Origin: Devosia sp. 66-14
GTDB lineage: Bacteria; Pseudomonadota; Alphaproteobacteria; Rhizobiales; Devosiaceae
Reading direction: 5' to 3'
DNA length: 42,004 nt
NCBI GenBank assembly: GCA_001899085.1
Contig: MKVB01000003.1
Coordinates: forward strand, 485,961 to 527,964
Below, piece after piece: positions 1-8,890 of this stretch (the first letter of the stretch is position 1; each line of letters opens with the position of its first letter). Below the pieces are notes generated by a model. It was not told the origin of the DNA, searched no databases, and saw nothing but the letters and a program-made list of their open reading frames with translations. Position numbers and translations under genes: made by a program.

Positions 1-835
1 CCCCGCCGGCGACCACCAGCCGCAGCGGCTGCCCGGGCAGCTCTGCGGCGTATCTCTGAAGTGCCGAGCGGGCGCGCACCGAGACGATCTCGGCCACGGT
101 GCGCTGGAAGCTGGCGCAGATATCGGCGACATCCTGGTCGGTAAGCGGCGCCTGCTGCTCGGCGGCGAGGCGTACGGCGGTCTTCAGGCCCGAGAACGAG
201 AAATCGAGCCGGTCTTCCTTGAGCAGGGGCTTGGGGAAGTTGAAGCGACGCGGATCGCCTTGGCTGGCCAGCTTCTCGACTTCCGGACCGCCCGGATTGC
301 CGAGGCCGAGGAGCTTGGCCACCTTGTCGAAGGCCTCGCCCAGCGCGTCGTCGATGGTGGTGCCCCAGCGCTGGTAGTCGCCCACGCCGCGCACCAGCAC
401 GAACTGGCTGTGCCCGCCCGAGACCAGCAGCATCAGGTAAGGAAAGGCGATGCCGTCGGTCAGCCGGGCGGTCAGCGCATGCGCCTCGAGGTGGTTGACC
501 GCGATCAGGGGCTTGCCCAACGCTGCGGCGATGGCCTTGGCGGTGGTGAGCCCGACCAGCACTCCGCCGATCAGCCCGGGGCCGGCGGTGGCGGCGACGG
601 CATCGACCTCGCTGAGCCTGATCCCGGCGCTTGCTGCGGCGCGTTCGATGATGTGGTCGAGATGGCTGACATGGGCGCGGGCCGCCAGTTCCGGCACCAC
701 GCCGCCATAGGGCGCGTGCTCCTCGAGCTGGCTGCGCACGATGTTGGAAAGAATGGTCGCGCGACCGTCGGCGTCGCGCTCTACGATAGAGGCGGCGGTT
801 TCGTCGCAGCTGGTTTCGATGCCGAGCACTCTCAT
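1..835 (-). CDS. tsaD: tRNA N6-adenosine threonylcarbamoyltransferase TsaD (3' end missing)
   Basis: TsaD transfers the threonylcarbamoyl group from TC-AMP to A37 of tRNAs that read ANN codons, acting with TsaB and TsaE in the cytoplasm. The visible 278 residues start [13 protein letters not shown], the family's N-terminal signature. They include the metal-binding HLEAH at residues 115-119 and the [11 protein letters not shown] and [12 protein letters not shown] blocks. The gene reads out of the window at base 1, so roughly the last fifth is not seen. The ATG at 833-835 has only a weak upstream GGA. It is transcribed divergently from hemC with a 70-bp gap, a common alphaproteobacterial arrangement. 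Identification is secure. Confidence 0.96.
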   Translation of the reverse strand, partial: MRVLGIETSCDETAASIVERDADGRATILSNIVRSQLEEHAPYGGVVPELAARAHVSHLDHIIERAAASAGIRLSEVDAVAATAGPGLIGGVLVGLTTAKAIAAALGKPLIAVNHLEAHALTARLTDGIAFPYLMLLVSGGHSQFVLVRGVGDYQRWGTTIDDALGEAFDKVAKLLGLGNPGGPEVEKLASQGDPRRFNFPKPLLKEDRLDFSFSGLKTAVRLAAEQQAPLTDQDVADICASFQRTVAEIVSVRARSALQRYAAELPGQPLRLVVAGG

Positions 836-905
836 CAAACTTGTCCGCACCCTCTCCAAGGGGTAAGCCCAGCCCGGCTTTGGCCTACAATAGGTATGAA
901 CTGAA

Positions 906-1841
906 ATGCAATCGGCGCCGTTCCTCCGCATCGGAACCCGGGGCTCCATGCTGGCGCTGGCCCAGGCGCAGCTGACGCAACGGCTGTTGGCCGAGGCGCA
1001 TGGCGTATCGCCAGACCGCATCGAGATCCGTGTCATCACCACCAGCGGCGACAGGCTGACCGACCGCCCGCTGAGCGAAGCGGGCGGCAAGGGACTGTTC
1101 TCGCGCGAGATCGAGGCGGCGCTGGCCGGCGACGAGATCGACCTGGGCGTCCATTCCAGCAAGGACCTGGCGTCGTTCCTGCCCGATGGCATGGTGCTGG
1201 CGGCGTTCCTCGAGCGCGAGGATGTGCGCGATGCCTTCGTGTCGCTGCACTATGGCGGTGTCGATGCCCTGCCCGAGGGGGCGAAGCTCGGCTCGTCGTC
1301 GATCCGCCGCGCCGCGCAGATGCTGCGGGTCCGGCCCGACCTCGAAGTGGTGCAGTTCCGCGGCAATGTCGATACGCGGCTCAACAAGCTGCAGGCCGGG
1401 GTGGCCGATGCGACCCTCCTGGCGGTGGCTGGGCTCAACCGGCTCGGCAAGCAGGACAGGATCACCGCCTATCTCGATCCCCTCGCGTTCCTGCCCGCTC
1501 CGGCGCAGGGCGCCATCGGCATCGAGATCCGCGAGGCCGACCGTCGCACCGCCGAACTGGTTGCCGCGCTGAACCACGTGCCGACCGCCACCGGCATCGC
1601 AGCCGAACGCGCGCTGCTCGCCACTCTTGACGGTTCGTGTCGAACCCCGATCGGTGCGTTTACCGAATTGAATGGGGTTTCGTGCAGGTTGACCGCCGAA
1701 ATCCTCAGCCCCGATGGCCGCGAGTTCTATCGCGGATCGGCTGAAGGCGTGGCGGCCGACGCCGCCAAACTCGGAACGCAACTGGGTGCGAGGTTGTTGG
1801 AACAGGCAGGGCCGGAGTTCCAGCGCCAGTTCAAAGGATAG
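906..1841 (+). CDS. hemC: Porphobilinogen deaminase (hydroxymethylbilane synthase)
   Basis: HemC polymerises four porphobilinogens into the linear tetrapyrrole hydroxymethylbilane in cytoplasmic haem synthesis. The 311-residue length is normal. Visible marks are the N-terminal [16 protein letters not shown], the [12 protein letters not shown] block, the substrate-site region VHSSKDL, and the cofactor-attachment loop [11 protein letters not shown], whose Cys245 should carry the dipyrromethane. The ATG at 906 has no good Shine-Dalgarno sequence. A TACAAT at 886-891 could be a -10 element giving a very short leader, but no -35 is clear. It is first in a plus-strand run hemC-hemD-Mic60-like-hemY. 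Confidence 0.97.
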   Translation: MQSAPFLRIGTRGSMLALAQAQLTQRLLAEAHGVSPDRIEIRVITTSGDRLTDRPLSEAGGKGLFSREIEAALAGDEIDLGVHSSKDLASFLPDGMVLAAFLEREDVRDAFVSLHYGGVDALPEGAKLGSSSIRRAAQMLRVRPDLEVVQFRGNVDTRLNKLQAGVADATLLAVAGLNRLGKQDRITAYLDPLAFLPAPAQGAIGIEIREADRRTAELVAALNHVPTATGIAAERALLATLDGSCRTPIGAFTELNGVSCRLTAEILSPDGREFYRGSAEGVAADAAKLGTQLGARLLEQAGPEFQRQFKG

Positions 1842-1854
1842 GCTCGACTTGAAA

Positions 1855-2577
1855 ATGCTCGTGACCCGGCCAGACCCCGACGCGAGCGATACCGCCGCAC
1901 GGCTTGGTGCGCTCGGGATCGAGGGGGTGCCGTGTCCGCTGCTCACGCACCAGACGCTCGAGGTGAGCCTGCCCGAGCCCAAGGGGTTTGGCGCCCTGGT
2001 GCTGACCAGCGCCAATGCGCTGCGTGCGCTCGACGAGCGTGGCGTGCTCGAGCGTTACCGGGGGCTGCCGGTCTTTTCGGTCGGCAATCGCACCGCGGCG
2101 ATGGCGCGAGACATGGGTTTTACAGAGGTAACCAGCGCCGACGGCGCGTTTGCCGATCTGGTCGAGCTGCTGGCGCATGCACCGCTGTCCGGGCCGCTTT
2201 TCTACCCGGCCGCGCGCGACATGTCGGCGGATCTGGGCAAATCGCTGGCGCCGTTCGGCCGCATGGTGATCACCGCCGAAGTCTATGCCATGAACCCGGT
2301 GACCGTGCCGCCCGACGGGCTGATCGAACGGCTCAACGCCGCAGAGATCGAGGCGGCCCTGTTCTATTCCAGGCGCACCGCGCAGACCTTCGTGCGGCTG
2401 ATGGAGCGCGGCCTCGACAGGCCGACGCGAGCCCGTCTGGGCGTACTTTGCCTGTCCGAAGCGGTTGCCGCGCCGCTGCTCGATGCCCATTTCGTGCGGG
2501 TCGGACTCTCGGACCACCCCAGCGAGGAGGCGATGATGGGACTTGCCTTGTCGTTTGCGCGCGACCAAAACCCATGA
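1855..2577 (+). CDS. hemD: Uroporphyrinogen-III synthase
   Basis: HemD inverts ring D of hydroxymethylbilane and closes the macrocycle to uroporphyrinogen III. This family is poorly conserved, so the call rests on the start MLVTRPDPDASDTAARL, the two-lobe alternating alpha/beta pattern, the 240-residue length and the position 13 nt after hemC. Recognisable pieces are VLTSANALRAL near residue 47 and FYSRRTAQTF in the second lobe, matching the family's 'TSxNAV' and 'FYSxRTA' segments. The reading frame stays open upstream into hemC, but homologues start at MLVTRP. A TTG six bases earlier (1849) is a possible alternative. Likely translated from the hemC message. Confidence 0.93.
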   Translation: MLVTRPDPDASDTAARLGALGIEGVPCPLLTHQTLEVSLPEPKGFGALVLTSANALRALDERGVLERYRGLPVFSVGNRTAAMARDMGFTEVTSADGAFADLVELLAHAPLSGPLFYPAARDMSADLGKSLAPFGRMVITAEVYAMNPVTVPPDGLIERLNAAEIEAALFYSRRTAQTFVRLMERGLDRPTRARLGVLCLSEAVAAPLLDAHFVRVGLSDHPSEEAMMGLALSFARDQNP

Positions 2578-2604
2578 TGACCGGAACAAGCAAGGAACTG
2601 CCGC

Positions 2605-3888
2605 ATGGCTGAACGCAAGTCGGGACCCGTCAAGCCGCCGGTCATCGAGCTGACGGCGCGCGAGGCCGACAAGCCGGCTGCCGCGAGCCCGGCCAGCGGC
2701 AAGGCGAGCGACGCTGCGAAAGAGCCCGCGGCCGAGGCCGCGCCTGCCGCGGAAGAGCCGGTGCGTCCCGCGCCGCCGCCGCGACCGCAGGCGCGACTTG
2801 CCATGCCGTGGAGCGCCATCTCGATCGCCGCGGTCGCCGGCGCCCTGCTCGGTGCGGGGCTGGTCTACGGATTGGGCAACTGGCTGCCGCTGCCGAACCA
2901 GCGACCGGTGATCGCCGATCCGGCAGTGCGGCTCGATGCCACCGACAGCAGCCTGAACGAGATCGAGACGCGGCTCAGCGCCATCGAAGAGCAAAGCAAA
3001 CGCACCCAAGTGAGCCTCGACGCGACCATCGCGCAGCTCGATGGCGGGCTGACCGAAGTGCGCCAGGCCATCGCTGCCGTGCCGGCGGCAGCCGCGCCGG
3101 TCGACCTCGCGCCGCTCGAAACCCAGCTCAAGGGGCTGGAGGACCGGGTCACGGCGATCGGCGCCGGCGCCTCGTCGGCCGATGCGGCGGCGCTCGCCCA
3201 GACCATCAGCAGCATCGAGGCCGGGATTGCGGAGCTTCGCACCCAGCTGACGGCACTCGACCAGCGGGTGGCGGCGACCGACAGCGCGGTCAGCGGTCTC
3301 AAGGGCGATGTCTCGGCGACCCAGACTGCCATTTCGACACAGAATCAGACGCTGGACGGCGCCGATATCGGGCCGGCGGTGCGACTGCCGCTGATGGTAT
3401 CGGGACTCGAAACCGCCATTGCCAACGGCCGGCCCTTCGCCGCCGAACTCACCGGGTTGAAGACGCTGCTGCCGGACCTCAGCGTGCCGGGGCCGGTCGA
3501 GGCGGCGGCCGCCGAAGGCCTGCCGCGGCCCGATGCGGTGGTGGCGCAGTTCACTGCCGCCGTGCCGAACGTGCTGGCCGGCCGGGCCGCCGTCAGCACC
3601 GGCGACATGGGTGAAGACGCGCTCGAATGGATGAAGGGCCTCCTGGCCCTGCGGCCGGTGGGCGAGGTGGCGGGCGATACCCCCGAGGCGATCGTGTCGC
3701 GGCTCGAAGCCGCGGTCGGACGGCACGATTTCAAGGCAGCGGCGGAACTGCTGGCACAACTGCCCCCGGCCATGCAGGCCGGCGCCGGCACTGCCGGAGC
3801 CGATATCGCCAAGCTCGCGGCCGCCGAAGACTTCGTCACCGCACTGCGCGGGCGGGCGCTGGCGCCGACGGCGGAGGCGACGCCGTGA
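2605..3888 (+). CDS. Mitofilin/Mic60-like inner-membrane protein
   Basis: This 427-residue protein has the layout of the bacterial Mic60 (mitofilin) family. Residues 1-66 are a disordered Ala/Pro/Lys-rich cytoplasmic tail, 68-96 form one membrane segment (starting PWSAISIAAVAGALLGAG), and about 110-260 are heptad-rich coiled coil. A helical C-terminal domain follows, in the place of the mitofilin signature region. In alphaproteobacteria Mic60 is known to be encoded beside hemY and to shape intracytoplasmic membranes. The position between hemD and hemY supports the call more than residue identity does. AAGGAA precedes the ATG by 7 bases. The stop overlaps the hemY GTG (GTGA at 3885-3888), so the two are translationally coupled. 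Confidence 0.82.
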   Translation: MAERKSGPVKPPVIELTAREADKPAAASPASGKASDAAKEPAAEAAPAAEEPVRPAPPPRPQARLAMPWSAISIAAVAGALLGAGLVYGLGNWLPLPNQRPVIADPAVRLDATDSSLNEIETRLSAIEEQSKRTQVSLDATIAQLDGGLTEVRQAIAAVPAAAAPVDLAPLETQLKGLEDRVTAIGAGASSADAAALAQTISSIEAGIAELRTQLTALDQRVAATDSAVSGLKGDVSATQTAISTQNQTLDGADIGPAVRLPLMVSGLETAIANGRPFAAELTGLKTLLPDLSVPGPVEAAAAEGLPRPDAVVAQFTAAVPNVLAGRAAVSTGDMGEDALEWMKGLLALRPVGEVAGDTPEAIVSRLEAAVGRHDFKAAAELLAQLPPAMQAGAGTAGADIAKLAAAEDFVTALRGRALAPTAEATP

Positions 3889-5276
3889 TCCGTCTCGCTT
3901 ACTGGCTGATCGTCAGCCTGCTGGTCACGGCCGGTATCGCCTGGCTGATCGGGTTGCCGGGGACGCTCACCATCGAGTTCCTCGATTTCCGCATGCAGCC
4001 GCGGCTGGGCGTCGCCGCCTTCCTCGCGGTGGCCGGCGTGGTGCTGATCATCCTCGTCTGGGGCATCGTCAAGCGCATCATCGCGGCGCCTTACTACATC
4101 GCGCGGCAATCGCGCGAGCGGCGCAAGGATGCCGGCTATATGGCGCTGTCGGACGGTTTCATCGCGCTGCAGGCGGGGGACGCCAACCGGGCCCGGCAGC
4201 TGGCGCGCGAGGCGCGCGGCAACCTGCCGCGCAATGCCGCGGCGCAACTGCTCGAAGCCCGTGCCGACCTGGCGCTGGGCGACATGCATTCGGCGCGCGA
4301 GCACTACCGGGCGTTGATCACCAACCGCAAGACGGCGCTGGCCGCCTTGTCGGGTCTCTACGACCAGGCACGCCAGCAGGGCCGGCCCGATGCGGCGCTG
4401 ACCTTCGCGCAGAAGGCCATCGACATCTCGCCGCAGGCGCCATGGGCGCGCGAGGCAGTGTTCGACGACTTGACCCGCAACGGGCGCTGGGACGACGCTC
4501 ACCGGATGATTGCCGACGAACAGGCGGTGACGCGCGAGGAAAAGACCCGCAAGCGCCGCCGCCAGGCGGTGGTCGAGACGGCGCGGGCGCAGCTCGCCGA
4601 AGGCACCGACCCGCATGCGGCGCTCGAGCATGCGCTCGCCGCCCTCAAGCTGGTGCCGGATTTCGTGCCGGCGGCGCTGATCGCGGCGCGCATCTATTCC
4701 AACCGCAACGAAGCGCGGCGGGCGATGAGCCTGTTGCGCCGGGTGTGGCGCGCCACCTCGCACCCCGACATCGCGACGCTGTTCGCCAATTCGGTGCCCG
4801 GCGTTTCCTCGGTCGACCGGCTGAAGCGCATCCGGGAACTGATCGATACGCCGCCGCCGAACAAGGCCAGCGCGCTGGTGCTGGCGCGGGCCTCGATCGA
4901 TGCCTTCGACTGGGTCGGGGCACGGCAGGCGCTGGCCGGCTACTCCAATGCCAACCCCTCGCAGGCAGTGTGCCTGCTGATGGCGGAGATCGAGGACGGC
5001 CAATCGGGCGACAAGGGCAAGGCCCGCGACTGGCTCAACCGCGCGGTGCGGGCACCGCGGGATCCGGTCTGGACCGCCGACGGCATCACCGCCGAGGAGT
5101 GGGAGCCGCTGTCGCCGGTCACTGGCAAGCTCGACGCGTTCGAGTGGCGGGTGCCGACCAGCGCCGTCGCCACGCGGACCAGCGCCACCACGCCGGCGCT
5201 GCCGGAAAGCGCTCCGGCGGCTCCGGCCGAGCCGGAAAAGCCGCAGGGCGGGCCGCTGGCCCTGCCGGAGGCATAA
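3885..5276 (+). CDS. hemY: HemY-type membrane protein with TPR repeats
   Basis: The 463-residue protein belongs to the proteobacterial HemY family (HemY_N domain plus tetratricopeptide repeats), not to protoporphyrinogen oxidase, which shares the symbol. Two membrane segments lie at about residues 3-24 and 42-62. Helical TPR-like repeats follow at about 90-380, then a Pro/Ala-rich tail. The GTG start is set by the 4-base overlap with the upstream Mic60-like gene, because homologues begin with an IRLAYWLIV-like membrane segment. Its biochemical role is unsettled; it is placed with haem synthesis by genomic position. It ends 88 bp before the tRNA gene, with no obvious terminator. Confidence 0.88.
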   Translation: MIRLAYWLIVSLLVTAGIAWLIGLPGTLTIEFLDFRMQPRLGVAAFLAVAGVVLIILVWGIVKRIIAAPYYIARQSRERRKDAGYMALSDGFIALQAGDANRARQLAREARGNLPRNAAAQLLEARADLALGDMHSAREHYRALITNRKTALAALSGLYDQARQQGRPDAALTFAQKAIDISPQAPWAREAVFDDLTRNGRWDDAHRMIADEQAVTREEKTRKRRRQAVVETARAQLAEGTDPHAALEHALAALKLVPDFVPAALIAARIYSNRNEARRAMSLLRRVWRATSHPDIATLFANSVPGVSSVDRLKRIRELIDTPPPNKASALVLARASIDAFDWVGARQALAGYSNANPSQAVCLLMAEIEDGQSGDKGKARDWLNRAVRAPRDPVWTADGITAEEWEPLSPVTGKLDAFEWRVPTSAVATRTSATTPALPESAPAAPAEPEKPQGGPLALPEA

Positions 5277-5302
5277 GACCCGTCGCATCGCGTCGAGCGC
5301 AC

Positions 5303-5331
5303 TTGCGTGTGACCGGCGTCGCTTGTATTAG
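5303..5331 (+). promoter_or_regulatory. Sigma70-type promoter of tRNA-Thr
   Basis: TTGCGT (5303-5308) and TATTAG (5326-5331) are separated by exactly 17 bases. This predicts initiation near 5338, about 27 bases before the tRNA. Two complementary arms around 5339-5360 could fold in the leader. The elements match consensus at 4 of 6 positions each, so this is a prediction from spacing and location. Confidence 0.5.
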
Positions 5332-5364
5332 ACCCCGCATCGGCGCATCGCACGCGCCGATCAG

Positions 5365-5440
5365 GCCGCATTAGCTCAGTCGGTAGAGCATCTCATTCGT
5401 AATGAGGGGGTCGCTGGTTCGAATCCGGCATGCGGCACCA
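5365..5440 (+). tRNA. tRNA-Thr (anticodon CGT)
   Basis: A complete 76-nt cloverleaf. The acceptor arm GCCGCAT (5365-5371) pairs with ATGCGGC (5430-5436), followed by discriminator A and an encoded CCA. The D arm contains AGCTCAGTCGGTAGAGC and the T arm GGTTCGAATCC. The anticodon loop TTCGTAA sits on a five-pair stem, giving anticodon CGT, which reads ACG threonine codons. The encoded CCA end and full pairing indicate an intact, functional gene. No integrase or other sign of use as an attachment site lies beside it. Confidence 0.96.
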
Positions 5441-5554
5441 CCCTTCCTAGTCTCGGAACATCAGCTGGCGGTGTTGGCCTGGCCAATCGCGTGCCAAAGC
5501 GGCTTGCGGTGATGGCGTGATCGGGCGACAAGACCCGACCACGGAGAGCGCCCG

Positions 5555-5737
5555 ATGCAAGCGAGCAGCGAAATTGCCAAACTGAAGCGCGAAATCGCCA
5601 CGCTGCGCGATATCGTGGGGCAGAGCCGGCCGGGCAGCAAGAATGCGATGAGCGTCGCCGAGCGGCGGACGCTCAAATCCGAGATCGATCGCTGCATCCT
5701 CGAGCTGGACGAGCTGAGGGGAAAGCTGGCGCAGTAG
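5555..5737 (+). CDS. Small coiled-coil protein of unknown function
   Basis: A 60-residue charged protein that I do not recognise. It is predicted helical throughout, with heptad-like spacing (IAKLKREIATLRDIV, then LKSEIDRCILELDELRGKL), broken by a Gly/Ser/Pro hinge near residues 24-29. It has no membrane segment or signal peptide. A GGAGAG lies six bases before the ATG, which favours this strand over a competing frame on the other strand. It sits alone between tRNA-Thr and a convergent small gene. It may be a dimeric regulator or adaptor, but nothing in the sequence decides that. Confidence 0.6.
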   Translation: MQASSEIAKLKREIATLRDIVGQSRPGSKNAMSVAERRTLKSEIDRCILELDELRGKLAQ

Positions 5738-5775
5738 CGCAGGGACGCAGGAGTGCGAGGGCGCGATGGCCGCCG

Positions 5776-6018
5776 TTAGTCGTCCTTGACCTCGGTGTCG
5801 GGCCGGTCGGTGCCTTCGGCGATTTCCTGGTGCCAGACGCCGCGGGCATCCTCGTACTCGATGCCGTCGGTGGTGCCGGCTACGCGCTGACGACGGGCCG
5901 CGGCTTCGGCCGCTTCGCGCGCCGCAGCATGGGTGCGGAACGGCTCGGAGAGCACGTCGCCCACCTTGTAGGCCCAGCCGCCATCGTGCTCGACCACTTC
6001 GTATTTCACCGTGCTCAT
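5776..6018 (-). CDS. DUF2188-like small protein
   Basis: An 80-residue soluble protein starting MSTVKYEVVEHDGGWAYKVGD. The pattern 'V..HDGGWAYK.G...S..F.THA.A...A...A.RQ' resembles the DUF2188 family, small proteins found in many proteobacteria with no settled role. The start at 6018 has GGGAGAA seven bases upstream; an in-frame ATG 23 codons earlier has no such site. The C-terminus is acidic (TDRPDTEVKDD). The gene converges on the 60-residue coiled-coil gene and diverges from the Na/Pi-cotransporter-like gene. The family assignment is by pattern memory, so it is moderate. Confidence 0.72.
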   Translation of the reverse strand: MSTVKYEVVEHDGGWAYKVGDVLSEPFRTHAAAREAAEAAARRQRVAGTTDGIEYEDARGVWHQEIAEGTDRPDTEVKDD

Positions 6019-6169
6019 GACGCTTTCTCCCGGAGGACGCGGCGCGAGGCGCGCCGCCTCATTATCCGCGCCTTTGCGCGGCTTCATGACGAACGCGGCG
6101 AACCGGCTTATCGTTGCAGGCCGATATGTTCGCTGTTTTCCGCTCCGTGCTGGTTGAAAGGGCTCGTTC

Positions 6170-7825
6170 GTGACTGCCTATCTGTTCGTTCTGCATGTCG
6201 CCGGCGCCGTGGCGCTGATGCTGTGGGCCGTGCACATGGTGCACACCGGAACCGAGCGCGGCTGGCGGCCCGAGATCACGGCGCTGCTGCGCGCCACCAA
6301 TGGGGCGGTCCGCAGCGCGGCCGTCGGCACCGGCCTCGGGCTGGTGCTGCAGAGTTCGACCGCTGCCGGAATGCTGGCGGCAGCCTTTGCGTCGCGCGGC
6401 ATGTTCGCGCTGGCGACAGGACTCGCGATCGTGCTCGGCGCCAATTTCGGCTCGGCGCTGGTGGTGCTGATCCTCAGCCTCGATCTCAGCCTGTTGCCGC
6501 CCTTGCTGCTGCTCGGCGGCGGGTTGCTGTTCTTCAAGGGCAAGTCGCGCCGGGTGCGGCAGAGCGGGCGCGCGCTGGTGGGGCTCGGGTTGATCTTTGT
6601 GTCGCTGCAGCTGCTCAGCGAGGCGACGGCGCCGCTGCGCGACAGCGCCTTCCTGCCGGCGCTGATCGGCTATCTCGTCAACGAACCGCTGACGGCACTG
6701 CTGGCCGGGGCGACGATCGCCTGGCTGTTCCATTCGTCGGTGGCGACGATCCTGTTCCTCGTGGTGCTGGCCCAGCATGGCGTGCTGCCCTTCGAAGTGG
6801 CGGCACCGCTGCTGCTCGGGGCCAATATCGGCACCGCGATCGGTCCGTTCGTGCTGACCCGCGCCGCCGGCATCGAAGCCCGGCGGCTGATGGCCGGAAA
6901 CCTGTTGACGCGCGTCGCGGGCGCCGTGCTGGCGCTGGCTGTCCTGCTGCTGGGCGGCGGCGCGGTCTTTGCCGGTTTTGCTCCGGCCCAGCAGATCGTC
7001 GGGCTGCATCTCATCTTCAATGTCGCGCTGCTGATCGCGGGCCTGCCGCTCACCGGGGCGGTGGCGCGGCTGATGGAGCGCGCTATCCGCGCCCCGGCGG
7101 CCAGCGATCCGGTCGCCGCCATCGGCGTGCCGCCCAGCTGCCTCGACGAGGCGGCGGTGGGGGATCCGGGCATGGCGCTGGCCTCGACGACTCGCGAACT
7201 GCTGCGCATGGCCGAAATCGTCGGCCGGATGTTCGAGCCGATCATGGAGATCTACAAGGCCGGCGATGCCGACAAGATCCGGCAGGCGCGGCTGATGGAG
7301 GCAGCCATCGACCAGGCGCAGAGCGACATCAAGCTCTACCTGGCGCGCGTGTCGTTCGGCGGCGACAGCGACAGCGCACGGCGTGGACAGGATCTGGCGG
7401 CGATCGCGGTGAACCTCGAATATGTCGGCGATGCCATCACCAAGACGCTGCTGCGCCTGGCCGAGGTGCGACGGGAGCAGCGGCTCGCCTTCTCGCCTAC
7501 CGGTTGGCGCGAGCTCGCCGAGCTGCACAGCCAGGTGGTGGAGAACATGCAACTGGCGCGCAACGTGCTGGTCAGCCGCGACCTGCAGCAGGCGCGCCGC
7601 CTGGTGGTGGAAAAGACCCGGATGCGTGAAGCGGTGGCGGCGAGCCAGCGCCAGCACCTGCAGCGGCTGAAGGACGGCACCGAGGCGAGCCTCGCCACCT
7701 CCAACCTCCATCTCGAGACCCTGCGCGCGATGAAGACCATCAACTCGCTGATGACCTCGATCGGCTACCTGGTGCTGGAAGAGGCGGGCGAAGTGCTGGA
7801 CCACCGGCTGAAGCCGGCCGGCTAG
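6170..7825 (+). CDS. Na/Pi cotransporter family protein with PhoU-like C-terminal domain
   Basis: A 551-residue inner-membrane protein. The first ~305 residues hold eight or more membrane segments in two inverted halves. These carry the hallmark repeats LQSSTAAGML (about residue 62) and FHSSVATILF (about 186), plus two GAN(F/I)G(S/T)A motifs, typical of the NptA/SLC34-like phosphate transporters. Residues from about 330 on form a long helical bundle resembling PhoU. This architecture is usual for bacterial members; export or import of phosphate with Na+ is the family role, and direction is not shown here. GTG start with GAAAGGG seven bases upstream. It stands alone, with no pst or pho genes nearby. 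Confidence 0.88.
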   Translation: MTAYLFVLHVAGAVALMLWAVHMVHTGTERGWRPEITALLRATNGAVRSAAVGTGLGLVLQSSTAAGMLAAAFASRGMFALATGLAIVLGANFGSALVVLILSLDLSLLPPLLLLGGGLLFFKGKSRRVRQSGRALVGLGLIFVSLQLLSEATAPLRDSAFLPALIGYLVNEPLTALLAGATIAWLFHSSVATILFLVVLAQHGVLPFEVAAPLLLGANIGTAIGPFVLTRAAGIEARRLMAGNLLTRVAGAVLALAVLLLGGGAVFAGFAPAQQIVGLHLIFNVALLIAGLPLTGAVARLMERAIRAPAASDPVAAIGVPPSCLDEAAVGDPGMALASTTRELLRMAEIVGRMFEPIMEIYKAGDADKIRQARLMEAAIDQAQSDIKLYLARVSFGGDSDSARRGQDLAAIAVNLEYVGDAITKTLLRLAEVRREQRLAFSPTGWRELAELHSQVVENMQLARNVLVSRDLQQARRLVVEKTRMREAVAASQRQHLQRLKDGTEASLATSNLHLETLRAMKTINSLMTSIGYLVLEEAGEVLDHRLKPAG

Positions 7826-7861
7826 GACATTTCACGATTGGGCCGGGTCGGCTGGCCCGGT

Positions 7862-7890
7862 CCTGAACCCACCACCGAGTATGGTTCAGG
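7862..7890. terminator. Inverted repeat between convergent genes
   Basis: CCTGAACC (7862-7869) and GGTTCAGG (7883-7890) are perfect complements separated by 13 bases. A second GC-rich pairing lies just before them (about 7840-7862). Both sit in the 102-bp gap where the transporter gene and the GntR gene converge, so a two-way transcription stop is likely. There is no T-run, so intrinsic termination is not certain. Confidence 0.4.
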
Positions 7891-7927
7891 TCATGGGCGA
7901 AACGACCTGGCGCCCTCGAGCTGCGTC

Positions 7928-8692
7928 TCAGCCCCGTGCCTGCGGGCCGGGGCCACGGCGATAGACCCTGAGCTCGATCACCTCGGGGACGTGCCACTCC
8001 AGCGACAGCATCACCGGGCGGCCCGAGGCATCGTGATCGACCTGGCGCAGGTGCTGCAGCGGCGTGCCGATTGCGACGCCGAGCAGGGCGCTCAGTTCGG
8101 CGTCGGCGATGACCGGGGCCAGCGCGGCGCGGGCATGGTCGACCGTGTGGCCGCGGTCGGCCAGCAGTTTGTAGAGTGACGTGCCGAATGCTGCGAGGTC
8201 GCGGCCGGCATCGGCGATGTCGGTGGGCAGGCTGTCGACGGAATAGATCGCTGGCTTGCCATCGGCGCTGCGGACACGGCGCACCACCACGACGTCGGCG
8301 CCGGAGGCGAGGTTGAGTGCGGTGGCGACCGTCTCGTCGGCCGGCAGGCGCCTCGCATCCAGCACCTGCCGGGTGACGACCACGCCGGTGCTCTCCAGAT
8401 ACTCGGTGTAGCTGAAATTGGTGTCGAGCGAGTTGCGCAGCCGGGGGCCTTCGGTGACGTAGGTCCCCGAGCCCTGGCGGCGGACGACATAGCCATCCTC
8501 GATCAGGCCGCGCACCGCTTCGCGCAGCGTGATGCGGCTCACCGAAAAGCGGGCGCACAACGCATCCTCGTTGGGCAGTTTCGAGCCGGGTGGGAACTCG
8601 CCCTCGATGATGGCGCGCCGCAGGGCGGAGCGGACGACGTCGGGCAGCAGCGGGCGCGTTCGGGGTTGCAGCATGAAGGTCTCGGGCGGCAT
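7928..8692 (-). CDS. GntR-family regulator with UTRA ligand domain
   Basis: A 254-residue repressor of the HutC subfamily. Residues about 12-75 form the winged helix: ALRRAIIEGEFPPGSKLPNE, then ARFSVSRITLREAVRGL and the wing RRQGSGTYV. The rest is a UTRA effector domain. The pattern (GVVVTRQVLDARRLPADE, then IYSVDSLPTDIA and LEWHVPEVIELRVYR) fits sugar- or amino-acid-type effectors, but the ligand cannot be read from sequence. No good ribosome site precedes the first ATG; an ATG six codons later (8674) is an alternative. The neighbours do not suggest a target; the closest divergent gene encodes the repeat-rich membrane protein. Confidence 0.88.
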   Translation of the reverse strand: MPPETFMLQPRTRPLLPDVVRSALRRAIIEGEFPPGSKLPNEDALCARFSVSRITLREAVRGLIEDGYVVRRQGSGTYVTEGPRLRNSLDTNFSYTEYLESTGVVVTRQVLDARRLPADETVATALNLASGADVVVVRRVRSADGKPAIYSVDSLPTDIADAGRDLAAFGTSLYKLLADRGHTVDHARAALAPVIADAELSALLGVAIGTPLQHLRQVDHDASGRPVMLSLEWHVPEVIELRVYRRGPGPQARG

Positions 8693-8708
8693 GGCGTGGC
8701 ACAGAGGT

Positions 8709-8774
8709 TAAAGTGCTTTCGATAAAAGGTGCAGACTTTTCCGCCGCGAAAGCGCGATCAGATCAAAGCTCTAG
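8709..8774. repeat. Rhizobial-type intergenic hairpin element
   Basis: Arms GTGCTTTCG (8713-8721) and CGAAAGCGC (8747-8755) pair, with an inner AAAAG/CTTTT pairing (8724-8728 with 8736-8740). The element ends in CTCTAG. It resembles the palindromic repeats starting 'CTAGAGC...' that are scattered between genes in rhizobia and relatives. It fills the divergent gap between the GntR gene and the repeat-protein gene, so it may overlap their promoters. Confidence 0.6.
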
Positions 8775-8890
8775 CCACCTCGTGCGCGGGATCGGGCACG
8801 GCTGTTTCGCGGCAGGCGGGGATGGCGTTGCAGGCGAGGCCACAAATCCGGCATGGTGCGCCCGACGAAACGCCGGAACAGGAGCCCCCG

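Noticed and set aside
1831-3759. A 642-codon minus-strand frame opposite hemD and the Mic60-like gene
   Set aside because: Antisense shadow: Arg/Gly-rich, no domain, no ribosome site, and the plus-strand genes are secure.
5365-5440. tRNA-Thr as an integration site
   Set aside because: No integrase and no repeated 3' tRNA fragment was seen downstream within the window.
5461-5697. A 78-residue minus-strand frame opposite the small coiled-coil gene
   Set aside because: The plus-strand frame has a good ribosome site and a regular helical pattern; this one has neither.
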